DNA of 64,000 bases from Acetobacteraceae bacterium (GTDB lineage Bacteria > Pseudomonadota > Alphaproteobacteria > Acetobacterales > Acetobacteraceae), in the NCBI GenBank assembly GCA_947475245.1, contig CANJLW010000012.1, positions 52,876 through 116,875 of the forward strand. The letters run 5' to 3'. The position numbers and the translations under genes were made by a program. Shown one piece after another: positions 50,473-59,547 of this stretch (within the stretch, counting starts at the first letter, position 1; each line of letters opens with the position of its first letter). Under the pieces are notes generated by a model. The model did no database searches and was not told the origin of the DNA. It worked only from the letters and a program-made list of their open reading frames with translations.

Positions 50473-51405
50473 CTATAACTGGCGCAGGGATTCCGTCGCC
50501 AAGGCGTCCGTGGTGGTCACCCAAATGCGCTGTTTTCCCATCACCCGTGACAGACCATCCCGCAGCCAGCGGATTCGGTGGGCTTGCCCCGCGATCCAGG
50601 GATGCAGCGTCAGGTTAAAGACTCCGCCGCCTTCGTCATGCAGGTAAGCAAAGGCATCCGCGACGCAGTCGGCCCAGACTCGGGGGGAGACTCGACGTAG
50701 CCACATGCATTCCAGATCGTTCCATTCCGGCTGCGGCGGCAACGCGAGCAGAGAGCGTCCGTCATAGGGGCCAAGCAGGAAGGGACGGTCGTCGTTCGCC
50801 CAATCGGTGGTGTAGGTGAAGCCGGCTTCCACGAGGCGCGCCGGGGTATCGGCGCTTTCGTTGAAGTCCTGGCCGCACCAGCCGAATGGGCGGGAGCCGG
50901 TCATCGTGGTCAGAGCGTCGCGGGCGGTTTCGATGAAATCGCGCTCCTCCGCCTCGCTCATCCGACTCGTGAGGCGTCTCGTGGCGAAATGACCGTGCGC
51001 CATGAAACAGGCGTTGCGCGCGATCAGGGCATCGACCAACTCGGGGTAGCGACGCCCCGCTTCGACCCCAAGGGCGACGCTCGGCGTGATGCCGAAACTG
51101 TCGAGCGCTTCAAGGATCCTGAAGATGCCGACCCGCGCGCCGTATTCGCGCTGGCTCCAGGTCAGCCAGTCCGGGAAGAACTTGCCCAGGGGCGATACAA
51201 TGCGCGGGTCCGCGCTCGCGCCCTTGGGCGGGTTGACCTCCCAGTAATCCAGCATGACCGTCACGGTCAGCGCGATCCGCGCGCCGTTCGGCCAGACGAA
51301 GCTCGGGGCCTCCGTCAGGGTGCGAAATGGATAATGGCCATGATCCATTCCGGGGTCGCGGAATTCCTCGGTCGGGGGGAGTTTCCCGGGGATATGCTCA
51401 ACCAT
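50473..51405 (-). CDS. Polysaccharide-deacetylase-fold hydrolase (PuuE-like), copy 1
   Basis: A 310-residue NodB-fold protein without signal peptide. It matches the cytosolic PuuE-type allantoinase and peptidoglycan-deacetylase-like subgroup: FVWPNGARIALTVTVMLDYWE, YGARVGIFRILEALDSFGI, CFMAHGHFATRRL (metal-His region) and FNLTLHPWIAGQAHRIRW. Such enzymes hydrolyse amide bonds in ureides and related compounds, not only glycans. It shares an 8-base overlap with a paralogous gene upstream, so both are co-transcribed. The substrate cannot be assigned. Confidence 0.8.
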   Translation of the reverse strand: MVEHIPGKLPPTEEFRDPGMDHGHYPFRTLTEAPSFVWPNGARIALTVTVMLDYWEVNPPKGASADPRIVSPLGKFFPDWLTWSQREYGARVGIFRILEALDSFGITPSVALGVEAGRRYPELVDALIARNACFMAHGHFATRRLTSRMSEAEERDFIETARDALTTMTGSRPFGWCGQDFNESADTPARLVEAGFTYTTDWANDDRPFLLGPYDGRSLLALPPQPEWNDLECMWLRRVSPRVWADCVADAFAYLHDEGGGVFNLTLHPWIAGQAHRIRWLRDGLSRVMGKQRIWVTTTDALATESLRQL

Positions 51406-52309
51406 TGGCGGCCTCCCTCGCGGCGAGGTGGGATTCGATCGCCGGCAAGTGATGCGTGTTGAACCAGTCGACGATGTTTTCGCCGGTGGTCACCCAGACG
51501 CCCGAATGCGACAGGATGTACTCCAACGCGGCGCGGAAGGCGCGAATGCGGTGGGGTTGGCCCACCCAGAACGGATGCAGGGCGATGCACATGACGCGTC
51601 CCTGTTCGCGGCCTTCGTCGTACAGGGTGTCGAAGTAATCCCTGATCTGTTGGGCGAAGTCGGCGGTTTCCTCGCCCTTGCGATGGACGATGACGTCGTT
51701 CAGATCGACGGAGTAGGGGATCGACACCAACTTGCCGGTTTTGACGTTCAGCGGGAAAGGCTGATCGTCATGATACAGATCGGCGGTGTAGCGAAACCCG
51801 GTCTCGGCGGCGAGGTCGAAGGTATTCAACGTGTTGGTGATGGCCGGGCTGAACCATCCGGATTGCTCCTTCCCGGTCAGGCGGCGATGGATGTCGCGGC
51901 TTTCCAGCATGGCCGCGCGTTCCTCCTCCGGGGAGAAGTCCCAGTGATAGCGGGTGTTGTAGATGCCGTGCGACATCAGTTCCCAATTGCGCTTCAGCAT
52001 TGCGTCGAGAATGGCCGGGTAGTGCTGAATGACCGTCATCGACAGGCTGACGGTGCAGGGAACCTGCAGGGCGTCGGTCAGTTCGAACAGGCGCCACAGG
52101 CCGACCCGGTTGCCGTAGTCGCGCTGGGAGTATCCCAATACGTCCGGATGCGGCGTGCGGGGCCAGGGATCGCGTACCCGCGCGAACTTCGGTAGGTACT
52201 CGTAGTGTTCGATGTTGGGCACTACCCAAAGCGCAACACGCGCGCCGTTCGGCCACCGCAAGGCCGGGCGCTGCGTTATCGCGGAGTAGCTGACGAGGTT
52301 CGGTTCCAT
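51398..52309 (-). CDS. Polysaccharide-deacetylase-fold hydrolase (PuuE-like), copy 2
   Basis: A 303-residue paralog of the preceding entry. Shared landmarks are LRWPNGARVALWVVPNIEHYEY, YSQRDYGNRVGLWRLFEL, WELMSHGIYNTRYHW and CIALHPFWVGQPHRIRAF. The conserved HPxxxGxxHR segment is on both copies and may be part of the active site. First gene of the pair. Divergence between the copies in the N-terminal third suggests different substrates or a heteromeric enzyme. It lies 75 bases from the TPR-glycosyltransferase stop, with nothing recognisable between. Confidence 0.8.
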   Translation of the reverse strand: MEPNLVSYSAITQRPALRWPNGARVALWVVPNIEHYEYLPKFARVRDPWPRTPHPDVLGYSQRDYGNRVGLWRLFELTDALQVPCTVSLSMTVIQHYPAILDAMLKRNWELMSHGIYNTRYHWDFSPEEERAAMLESRDIHRRLTGKEQSGWFSPAITNTLNTFDLAAETGFRYTADLYHDDQPFPLNVKTGKLVSIPYSVDLNDVIVHRKGEETADFAQQIRDYFDTLYDEGREQGRVMCIALHPFWVGQPHRIRAFRAALEYILSHSGVWVTTGENIVDWFNTHHLPAIESHLAAREAANG

Positions 52310-52384
52310 GCTTGGCCATTCCTCCGGCTTGGATCGGATGCGACAGTGGCACCAATCTGTCGGCGGGTGAATGGCCGGGGCGCG

Positions 52385-53872
52385 CTATCCGCGGATCATC
52401 CGCGGCGAGGCCGGTTGTTTCAGGTAATCCGCCAGTGCGCCCCGCACCTCGGCGATCACATCGTCCCACGCCCCCGGCGCCTTTTGCCGAAACAGTCGCG
52501 CGGAGGGGTACCAGGGACTGTCGGTGCGATCCAACATCCACCGCCAGTCCGCGGCTTTGGGGATCATGATCCAGACGGGACGCCCCAGCGCGCCCGCCAG
52601 GTGGCCCATCGAGGTATCGACGGTGATCACAAGGTCCAGGCTTTCCATCAGCGCGGCGGTTTCGCCAAAATCCGTCAGTTCGTCGGCCAGATCGATCATT
52701 CCGGGGAACAGTTGCAACGCCTCTCTGTCCCCGGCGGGCATTGGCTTTTGCAGCGACACGAACGCGGCGGCGCCGGCACCGGCCAGCGCGGCAAGGCGCG
52801 CCAAAGGCAGGGACCGGCGGCGGTCGTTCGGGTGCGTGGGGCGGCCTGTCCAGGCAAGCCCGATCCGCTTGAAGCTGGACGGGATTTGCGCCGCCAACCG
52901 TTCACGCCAATACGCGATCCTGTCCGGATCGGCCTTCAGATAGGGCACTGAAGCGGGGATCGTGTCGGGCATCGTGTTGAAGAGGTAGGGCAGGCTCGAC
53001 ATCCGGCAATGCACGGCATGGCCGGGCACATCGTTCCAGCGGAAGCAGAACTGCGTCACGCCGGGGATATTGCGCAGCAATGGTCCCATTTCGGCGCTGC
53101 ATCCGACCACGATTTCCTGGCAGCGTTCGGCCGCCATGGGAATGTAGCGCGCGAACTGGATCGTATCGCCGTACCCCTGATCGCCGACCAGCAGCAAGCG
53201 CCCGGTCGGAATGGTCATGCCGTTCCAGTGCGCGGATGTCATGGCCGGCAAAGTCGCTTTCCCGGCCTCCGTCAGGTTACGCCATTCATACTCCATCCAT
53301 CCCGGACGGAAGTCGCCCGCCGCGAGGAGGTTCTGGGCCATCGCGAGATGACCGTCGGCATGATCGTGCTTCAGGCCCAGCGCGCGCAGCAGGCAGGCCG
53401 TCGCGCGCTCCCGATCGTCGAGATCGACGAAGACCAATGACAGATTGACCAGATGATCGGCGTTGTTGGGCTCCAGCCGGATCGACTCCTGACCCGTCGC
53501 CAGCGCCTCTTCCATCCGATACGTCGCTCGGCACAAAGAACTGAGATGCGCATACCAGCTTGCATTGCCGGGCCGGAGCTGGACGGCGCGCTGCAACAGG
53601 GTAACGCCTTCCTCGGGGTTACCCGCCATCGCGCGGATGATGCCCAGCAGCGCGAGACCGGCCGGATGATCCGGCGAGGCGTTCAGAACGTCGTTACAGA
53701 TACCGGCGGCTTCATTCAGCCGCTTGGCCTGGGCGGCGGCTTGCGCGCGGGCCAGGGCCTGTTCGGGCGTTTCTCCGCCGATATTAACCGGCGGCGGCTG
53801 GCCGACCGTCTGGTGGGCGGCGGCGCCGGGATCCTGCGAAGTCGCGAGAGGTGTCGTCACGGTCGTATTCAT
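52385..53872 (-). CDS. TPR-repeat glycosyltransferase (GT9-like C-terminus)
   Basis: A 495-residue protein. Residues about 30-190 hold four to five tetratricopeptide repeats (AAGICNDVLNASPDHPAGLAL, EEALATGQESIRLEPNNADHL and similar). Residues about 220-480 are a GT-B-like domain with GDQGYGDTIQFARYIP, KRIGLAWTGRPTHPNDRRRS, and TVDTSMGHLAGALGRPVWIM, typical of TPR-containing proteins that glycosylate flagellin or surface proteins in alphaproteobacteria (for example FlbA-like). Next to cheZ on the same strand, a role in flagellar protein glycosylation is plausible but unproven. Confidence 0.82.
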   Translation of the reverse strand: MNTTVTTPLATSQDPGAAAHQTVGQPPPVNIGGETPEQALARAQAAAQAKRLNEAAGICNDVLNASPDHPAGLALLGIIRAMAGNPEEGVTLLQRAVQLRPGNASWYAHLSSLCRATYRMEEALATGQESIRLEPNNADHLVNLSLVFVDLDDRERATACLLRALGLKHDHADGHLAMAQNLLAAGDFRPGWMEYEWRNLTEAGKATLPAMTSAHWNGMTIPTGRLLLVGDQGYGDTIQFARYIPMAAERCQEIVVGCSAEMGPLLRNIPGVTQFCFRWNDVPGHAVHCRMSSLPYLFNTMPDTIPASVPYLKADPDRIAYWRERLAAQIPSSFKRIGLAWTGRPTHPNDRRRSLPLARLAALAGAGAAAFVSLQKPMPAGDREALQLFPGMIDLADELTDFGETAALMESLDLVITVDTSMGHLAGALGRPVWIMIPKAADWRWMLDRTDSPWYPSARLFRQKAPGAWDDVIAEVRGALADYLKQPASPRMIRG

Positions 53873-53922
53873 GGCGTGAAACTGCCCCGACTACGACCGT
53901 TCCGGCAAGGGGCGGGATTGTG

Positions 53923-54495
53923 TCAGGCAAACATCTTGTCGACATCGTCCTGAAACAGGTCCGGGTCCTTGGTCTCCTCTTCCACCTGGGTTGCCGCCGA
54001 ACCGGCGGGGATGATGTCGGTCAACATGGTTTCGACGTGCTGCAAGTGTTCAATCGCGCGCCTGATGCGTTGGCCGGTGACGTCCTGAAACGTGCAGGCT
54101 TCGAAGATCGTATTCACTTTCTCCGCCACGGCCCCCAGCGAGGCCGGATCGCGGCCGCCGTCGCGAAGCCAGTCACCGATGGCTTCGGCGGCTTCCATGA
54201 TGCGATTCGCCGCTGTCTCTGTCGCCTGCACCACGGCTTCCAGTTCCAGGCCGCTGTTGCGGGTCGCAAGGCTTGGGGCCGAGACGACGCTGACGATCTG
54301 TTCGTGGATGCCGGCCAATTGCTTGGAAATGTTCAATTCGCTGTAATCGACCAGTTGGGTCGCGGCGTGCAGTTCGGTGCTGAGTTCGGCGAAGCGTCGA
54401 TCCACGAAGCGACGCAAATCGTCGAACATCGGGCCAATCTCGGCCTTCAGGTCTTCCCTTGGGATGGAAGCCGGCGGTGTCGCCTGGGCGGTCAT
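53923..54495 (-). CDS. cheZ: Chemotaxis protein phosphatase CheZ
   Basis: A 190-residue long-helix protein that dephosphorylates CheY-P. The core motif FQDVTGQRIRRAIEHLQHVE includes the catalytic Gln-containing DVTGQ(R/V)I helix of CheZ. The C-terminal QDDVDKMFA matches the CheY-binding tail, which normally ends DDxVDxLLxxLGF. CheZ is common in beta- and gammaproteobacteria and less widespread in alphaproteobacteria, so its presence is informative. The rest of the chemotaxis cluster is not in the window. It is separated from copA by 48 bases and from the TPR glycosyltransferase by 50. Confidence 0.9.
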   Translation of the reverse strand: MTAQATPPASIPREDLKAEIGPMFDDLRRFVDRRFAELSTELHAATQLVDYSELNISKQLAGIHEQIVSVVSAPSLATRNSGLELEAVVQATETAANRIMEAAEAIGDWLRDGGRDPASLGAVAEKVNTIFEACTFQDVTGQRIRRAIEHLQHVETMLTDIIPAGSAATQVEEETKDPDLFQDDVDKMFA

Positions 54496-54543
54496 GATCG
54501 TCTGCCTTCCGCATAGTGTCGCACGGATCAGACAGCACTTCGG

Positions 54544-56715
54544 TTAAGGCGGGGTAAACGCGCCGCTCTTGGAACGCCAGCGGCGCAGCAAAAGTGCGTT
54601 GCCGACGACGCTAACAGACGACAGCGCCATCGCCGCGCCGGCAATCATCGGGCTGAGGTAGCCCAGCGCGGCCAGCGGGATGCCCAGGATGTTGTAGGCA
54701 AAGGCCCAGAAAAGACCCTCCTGTATCTTGCGCCAGGTGCGGCGCGAGATATCGATCGCGTCTGGAACCAACAGCAGATTGCCGCGCATCAGGGTGATGC
54801 CCGCGGTTTCCATGGCGACGTCGGAACCGGTGGCCATGGCGAACCCGATATCCGCGGCGGCCAGGGCAGGGGCGTCATTGATGCCGTCGCCGACCATGGC
54901 GACAATCTCTCCGCTGTCGCGAAGGCGGTGGATTTCGCCGGATTTTCCGTCCGGCTGCATGCCGGCCACAACGCGCCCGATCCGCAGCGGTTCGGCGATG
55001 GCGGCGGCAGCGCCCGCGTTGTCACCGGTCAGCATGATGGTCTGAACGCCCAGCGCGTGGAGCCGGCGGATGGCCTCGCCGGCCTCGGGCTTGACCTGGT
55101 CTGAATAGGCCAGCACGCCGAGAGCGCGTTTGGCGGGGGAGAGTTCGGCCAGGAACGACACTGTATGGCCGGTCTTCTCCAGTTCTGCCGCGGCGGCGGA
55201 AAGGCCTGCGATGTCGATGGATTCCGCCCGCATCAGCGAACGGTTGCCAAGCGCATAGCGAACCGACTGAACCGCTCCGATAACGCCGCGACCGGGTATG
55301 GTGCGAAACTCCGTTGCCGGAGACAGCGTTGCCTGAGCCGCCGCATCCAGCGTCGCGCGCGCCAGGCTGTGTTCGCTATGACCTTGCAGAGATGCCGCGA
55401 TGGCCAGGATGCTTTGCCGATCCCCGCCGGTCGCCGCGACGACTTCGGTAAGCTTCGGCGTCCCGATCGTCAGTGTGCCGGTCTTGTCGAACACGATCGT
55501 CGTGACGGCGTGCGTTTGCTCCAGCGCGGCGGCGTCGCGGATCAGGATGCCGTGACGCGCGGCGGCGCCCGTGCCGACCATGATGGCCGTGGGCGTCGCC
55601 AGGCCCAGCGCACATGGGCAAGCGATCACCAGAACCGCGACGGCATGCATGATCGCGGTCTCCGCATCGCCGACCAGCAACCAGCCAATGAAGGTGAGGA
55701 GGGCGATACAGAGCACGACCGGCACGAAGACGGCGCTGACCCGATCGGCGAGGCGCTGAATGGGAGCTTTCGACGCCTGCGCATCTTCCACAAGGCGGAC
55801 AATGCGCGCCAGGACGGTTTCCGCGCCGACGGCGGTCGCCTGTATCGCCAGCATGCCATCCAGATCGATCGTCCCGGCGGCGACTTTCGTGCCGGCGATC
55901 GCTTCCGTCGGCAGGCTTTCCCCGGTCAGCATGGCGCAGTCGACCGCCGCCTGACCCTCGATCACACGGCCGTCCACGGGAATACGTTCCCCCGCGCGCA
56001 CGATGACGATGTCGCCGGTCCGCACCTGATCGATCGGAACCGCGTGCTCTCCATCCGCCTTGCGTAGCCGAGCGGTTTCCGGGCGCAAGCGCATCAACGC
56101 CTTGATCGCCGATGCCGTCTGCCTGCGTGCTCGGCCTTCCAGCCATTTGCCGAACAAGACGAAGGTGATCAGGACGGCCGAGGATTCGAAGTACAAGGCG
56201 TGCGCATGGTGGGTTGTGAGCCAAAGCCAGGTCGATAGTCCCCAGGCGGCGGAGGTGCCGAGCGCGACGAGAAGGTCCATGTTGCCGGACAGGGCGCGGG
56301 CGGCATTCCAGCCCGCGCGATAGAACCGCGCACCGAGGATGAACTGCACCGGCGTCGCCAGGGCGAACTGCGCCCAGCCCAGCAACATCAGCGATGGGAT
56401 CGCCATTCCTATCAGCAGTGGCGCGGTCAGAACGGCGCTGACAATCAGGCGAAGGACTTCCTGGTGTTCGGCCGGGGCGGTGTCCGCGGGCGGAGCGCCC
56501 GCCTGGATCGGTGTCGCGCCGAACCCGGCCTTGCCGATCGCGCGGATAATGGCCTCGGGGTCCGCCGAACCGGCTACGCGGGCACGTTCCGTCGCAAGAT
56601 TGACGGCGGCGCTTTCCACGCCCGGCACCCGCGCCAGCACCTTTTCGATGCGTGCGACGCAGGCCGAACAGGTCATGCCGGTGATGGCCAGATCGGTAAT
56701 CTGTGCTTGATCCAT
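54544..56715 (-). CDS. copA: Copper-exporting P1B-type ATPase
   Basis: A 723-residue inner-membrane heavy-metal pump. One N-terminal HMA domain has the metal-binding pair in TGMTCSACVARIEK. The actuator has MLTGESLPTEA; the membrane ion site is IACPCALGLATP near 366; the phosphorylated Asp is in DKTGTLT near 408; the hinge is GDGINDAPAL near 611. YNILGIPLAALGYLSP and MALSSVSVVGNALLLRRWR mark Cu+-specific P1B-1 pumps. The conserved HP dipeptide of the nucleotide-binding domain is HS here (GHSEHSLARA near 446). No CueR/CopZ gene is adjacent. Role: copper detoxification or supply to the periplasm. Confidence 0.95.
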   Translation of the reverse strand: MDQAQITDLAITGMTCSACVARIEKVLARVPGVESAAVNLATERARVAGSADPEAIIRAIGKAGFGATPIQAGAPPADTAPAEHQEVLRLIVSAVLTAPLLIGMAIPSLMLLGWAQFALATPVQFILGARFYRAGWNAARALSGNMDLLVALGTSAAWGLSTWLWLTTHHAHALYFESSAVLITFVLFGKWLEGRARRQTASAIKALMRLRPETARLRKADGEHAVPIDQVRTGDIVIVRAGERIPVDGRVIEGQAAVDCAMLTGESLPTEAIAGTKVAAGTIDLDGMLAIQATAVGAETVLARIVRLVEDAQASKAPIQRLADRVSAVFVPVVLCIALLTFIGWLLVGDAETAIMHAVAVLVIACPCALGLATPTAIMVGTGAAARHGILIRDAAALEQTHAVTTIVFDKTGTLTIGTPKLTEVVAATGGDRQSILAIAASLQGHSEHSLARATLDAAAQATLSPATEFRTIPGRGVIGAVQSVRYALGNRSLMRAESIDIAGLSAAAAELEKTGHTVSFLAELSPAKRALGVLAYSDQVKPEAGEAIRRLHALGVQTIMLTGDNAGAAAAIAEPLRIGRVVAGMQPDGKSGEIHRLRDSGEIVAMVGDGINDAPALAAADIGFAMATGSDVAMETAGITLMRGNLLLVPDAIDISRRTWRKIQEGLFWAFAYNILGIPLAALGYLSPMIAGAAMALSSVSVVGNALLLRRWRSKSGAFTPP

Positions 56716-56852
56716 CGCTTAGATAGGGGGTGGCGACCGAACCGGGTCAAGGTATGGACGCGGGGCAATCGCATTTTGCCGACCCCTGCCGCGTTGCCAG
56801 GGTGCGGCGCAGACCATACCGTTCTTGCCATCCAAGGAAGGGACGCGTTCTG

Positions 56853-58325
56853 GTGAGGGTTGCTCGAAACTGTATCGTTCTCCTGCTCTGCGCCCTCCTG
56901 CTTTCCTCCGCCGCTTGGACGCGGCCTGGCCGTTCCCTGCTGATCGGCGTGTGGACCCCCGATGAGGTCGGGTTGTTGAAGGGGTCGGGCATAGCGAGCG
57001 GGACGGGGGATCAGTTTGCACTGCGCCTGCTCGACGCGATCGGCACGCGCGCGGATATCGGCTTTTCGTTGCGGCCGATGGAACAGGTTCATACGCGGAT
57101 GGCGCTTGACGCCGGCACAATCGACTTCGCGCTGCCGGTTGCCCGCACCGAGGCATACACAGGCGTTGTCTGGTCGAAACCCTATGGTCAGCGAACCGAT
57201 CTGCTGTTCCTGCGTGCCGACAAGTCGCTTCCCGACCAAGACGGCGTCGCATTGCTCGCGGCAGCGTTGCGGCAGGGGCTGCGCGTCGGGTTTGTGCGCG
57301 GCGAGTCCTATGGGCCGGAGGTCGATGGGCTGCTGGCATCGCCCGATCATGCCGGTCTCGTGTCGTCCGACGGCAGCGACATGGCGAATCTGGAACGCGC
57401 GATGTCCGGCGCGATCGACGCGTTCGTGGCACCTCGGCTGTCGGGGATGAGTGCGATCGCGGCGACGCCGGGGGCGGACGCGCAGGTGACGTTTGTCCCA
57501 AGGGCGTTGGCTACCCATACGCTGCATATCGCCTTCAGCGCTGCGACGGTCGACGCGCGGACGCTGGCGGTGATCGATGCGGCGATGGAGTCGTTGCGCG
57601 CCGACGGGACCGAGGCGCGTTTGCGTCAGGTCTCCACCACGTCGGTGCTGCTGCGGCTGGCTGCGGCGGGGGCCTGGTTCAACGCGTTGGATATCGTCGG
57701 CACCATCGCCTTTGCGCTGTCCGGCGCGTTGATCGCGCGCAAGGAAGGCTATTCCCTGTTTGGCGCGTTCGTTCTGGCGCTGCTGCCGGCGGATGGCGGC
57801 GGGGTGATCCGCGATCTTCTGGTCGGACGTTCGCCGATCGGATTGATGGAGTCACCGCAGGGGCTGTACTTGATCATCGGCACGGTCGCTGTCGCGTCCG
57901 TCCTGTTGCGGATGCACGATCGGTGGCGAATGGCAACGGGCGCGGTCGGATGGCTCCGTCAGGTGTTCGAGGTCACCGATGCGCTGGGACTGGCCGCCTT
58001 CACGGTGACGGGCGTGGTGATCGCGGTGCGCTATGGGACGGAGCCTCTGTGGCTATGGGGGCCGATATGCGCGTTCCTGAGCGGTGCCGGCGGGACCGTG
58101 CTGCGCGACCTGTGTCGAAATGGCAATAATAACGCGGTCCTGCGCACGTCGTTCTATGCCGAGGTCTGCCTGATATGGGGGCTGGTGCTGTCGCTGGCGG
58201 TGCTTTGGCTGGCGCGGGAAGAAGAGCCGAACCTGCTTCGCGCCGCGGTCATCGTCACCGTGGTGGGGGCCTTCGCGACACGGATGGCGGCGGTGATTCT
58301 GCGGGTACGCAGCCCCCAGATGTAG
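56853..58325 (+). CDS. Solute-binding domain fused to TRIC/UPF0126 membrane channel
   Basis: A 490-residue fusion. After a signal-like hydrophobic start (VLLLCALLLSSAAW), residues about 25-265 form a family 3 (amino-acid-type) solute-binding domain (IDFALPVARTEAYTGVVWSK, GLRVGFVRGESYGPE). Residues about 276-485 are the two-repeat TRIC/UPF0126 channel: GGGVIRDLLVGRSPIG and GGTVLRDLCRNGNNN correspond to the Gly-Gly-x-x-RD motif of each repeat. In bacteria some UPF0126 proteins are implicated in glycine uptake. The GTG at 56853 has AAGGGA upstream. It is divergent from copA and followed by a strong hairpin. The binding domain presumably faces the periplasm and delivers ligand to the channel. Confidence 0.85.
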   Translation: MRVARNCIVLLLCALLLSSAAWTRPGRSLLIGVWTPDEVGLLKGSGIASGTGDQFALRLLDAIGTRADIGFSLRPMEQVHTRMALDAGTIDFALPVARTEAYTGVVWSKPYGQRTDLLFLRADKSLPDQDGVALLAAALRQGLRVGFVRGESYGPEVDGLLASPDHAGLVSSDGSDMANLERAMSGAIDAFVAPRLSGMSAIAATPGADAQVTFVPRALATHTLHIAFSAATVDARTLAVIDAAMESLRADGTEARLRQVSTTSVLLRLAAAGAWFNALDIVGTIAFALSGALIARKEGYSLFGAFVLALLPADGGGVIRDLLVGRSPIGLMESPQGLYLIIGTVAVASVLLRMHDRWRMATGAVGWLRQVFEVTDALGLAAFTVTGVVIAVRYGTEPLWLWGPICAFLSGAGGTVLRDLCRNGNNNAVLRTSFYAEVCLIWGLVLSLAVLWLAREEEPNLLRAAVIVTVVGAFATRMAAVILRVRSPQM

Positions 58326-58333
58326 CGACGTCG

Positions 58334-58363
58334 ACCGTGACGCCGCGTAAGCAGCGTCACGGT
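58334..58363. terminator. Bidirectional hairpin terminator
   Basis: A perfect 10-bp stem (ACCGTGACGC with GCGTCACGGT) with a 10-base loop between the convergent stops at 58325 and 58375. No U-tract on either side; position and symmetry support a shared termination or transcript-end stabilising role. Confidence 0.65.
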
Positions 58364-58374
58364 AACGTGTTCGA

Positions 58375-59529
58375 TTACCGACCGATGATGCGACGCGCGA
58401 TGGCCATGCGATGGACCTCGGAGGGGCCTTCGTAGACGCGCATGGTGCGGACCTTCTGCGCCATCAGTTGCAACGGCAGTTCCTTGGCGACGCCCATGGC
58501 GCCGAAGGCCTGCATGGCGTGGTCAATGATTTCCGTCGCCATTTCGGTGCCGTACAGCTTGATCATCGAGGCTTCGGTGCGGACGTCCTTGCCCGCATCG
58601 GCCTTGGCCGCGGCGTCATAAACCATCAAGCGGCAGGCGTGGATTTTGATCGCGGCATCGGCGATCCACCACTGAATGGCCTGCCGGTCGGCGAGCCGCT
58701 GCCCGAACGTCACGCGCTGCTTGGTATGTTCCACCATCATATCAAGTGCTCGGCGGGACATCCCGATGCTCCACGCGCCCATTTGCAGGCGGCGCACGGT
58801 CAACCGCAATTGCATCGGGGCGTAGCCCTTGCCCTCAATGCCCAGGAGCTGGCTGGCGGGAATGCGGCAATCGTCGAACACCAGTTCGTAGGTGCGCTGG
58901 CCGCCGATCATCGGGATTTCGCGTTCGATGATGAAGCCCTTGGTGCCCTTTTCGACGATGAAGGCGGTGACGCCCTCGGCCCGCTTGCCTTCGCCGGTGC
59001 GCGCCATGACGATGACGAAATCGGCCTTGGGGACGCGGGAGACCCAGATCTTCCGGCCGTTGATTACCCAGTCGTCGCCATCCTTCACCGCGCGGGTGGT
59101 CATGCCGGCCGGATCGCCGCCGGCACCGGGCTCGGAGATCGCGATGGCCGAATGCGCTTCGCCGCGGGCGTAGGGGTCGAGGTACTTCCGTTTCTGCTCA
59201 TCGTTCGCCGCCGCGATCAGCATGTGCAGGTTCGGGCTGTCGGGGGGGAAGGTGAAGGGCGCGCAGGTGCGGCCTTGTTCTTCATAGACGCCGACCAAGG
59301 CGGAATAGGGCAGGTTGGCGCCGCCATAGGCTTCCGGCACGTCCAGGCCCCAAAGGCCGAGTTCCTTGCAGGTCGCGAGGACTTTTTCTTCTTCCTCGGC
59401 GGTCAGGCCCGACGGCATGCCGGCCGCTTCGCGGGCGAGGGCGGCTTTTTCCAACGGGATCAGGTCACGGTCGACGAATTTCGCCACCAGTTCCTGAAGC
59501 ATGCGGTGTTCTTCGGGCAGTTCAAACAT
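58375..59529 (-). CDS. Acyl-CoA dehydrogenase
   Basis: A 384-residue flavoenzyme that introduces an alpha,beta double bond into an acyl-CoA. It has the FAD-binding segments SAIAISEPGAGGDPAGM and WVINGRKIWVSRV. The C-terminal helical domain has RVTFGQRLADRQAIQW, and the catalytic Glu lies in RVYEGPSEVHRMAIAR. It is soluble and normally passes electrons to ETF. The gene starts at 59529 and lies 18 bases downstream of the VOC enzyme gene on the same strand, so the two are probably co-transcribed. The acyl chain preference cannot be read from sequence. Confidence 0.93.
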   Translation of the reverse strand: MFELPEEHRMLQELVAKFVDRDLIPLEKAALAREAAGMPSGLTAEEEEKVLATCKELGLWGLDVPEAYGGANLPYSALVGVYEEQGRTCAPFTFPPDSPNLHMLIAAANDEQKRKYLDPYARGEAHSAIAISEPGAGGDPAGMTTRAVKDGDDWVINGRKIWVSRVPKADFVIVMARTGEGKRAEGVTAFIVEKGTKGFIIEREIPMIGGQRTYELVFDDCRIPASQLLGIEGKGYAPMQLRLTVRRLQMGAWSIGMSRRALDMMVEHTKQRVTFGQRLADRQAIQWWIADAAIKIHACRLMVYDAAAKADAGKDVRTEASMIKLYGTEMATEIIDHAMQAFGAMGVAKELPLQLMAQKVRTMRVYEGPSEVHRMAIARRIIGR

Positions 59530-59547
59530 ACAGTCGATCCTTATGCG

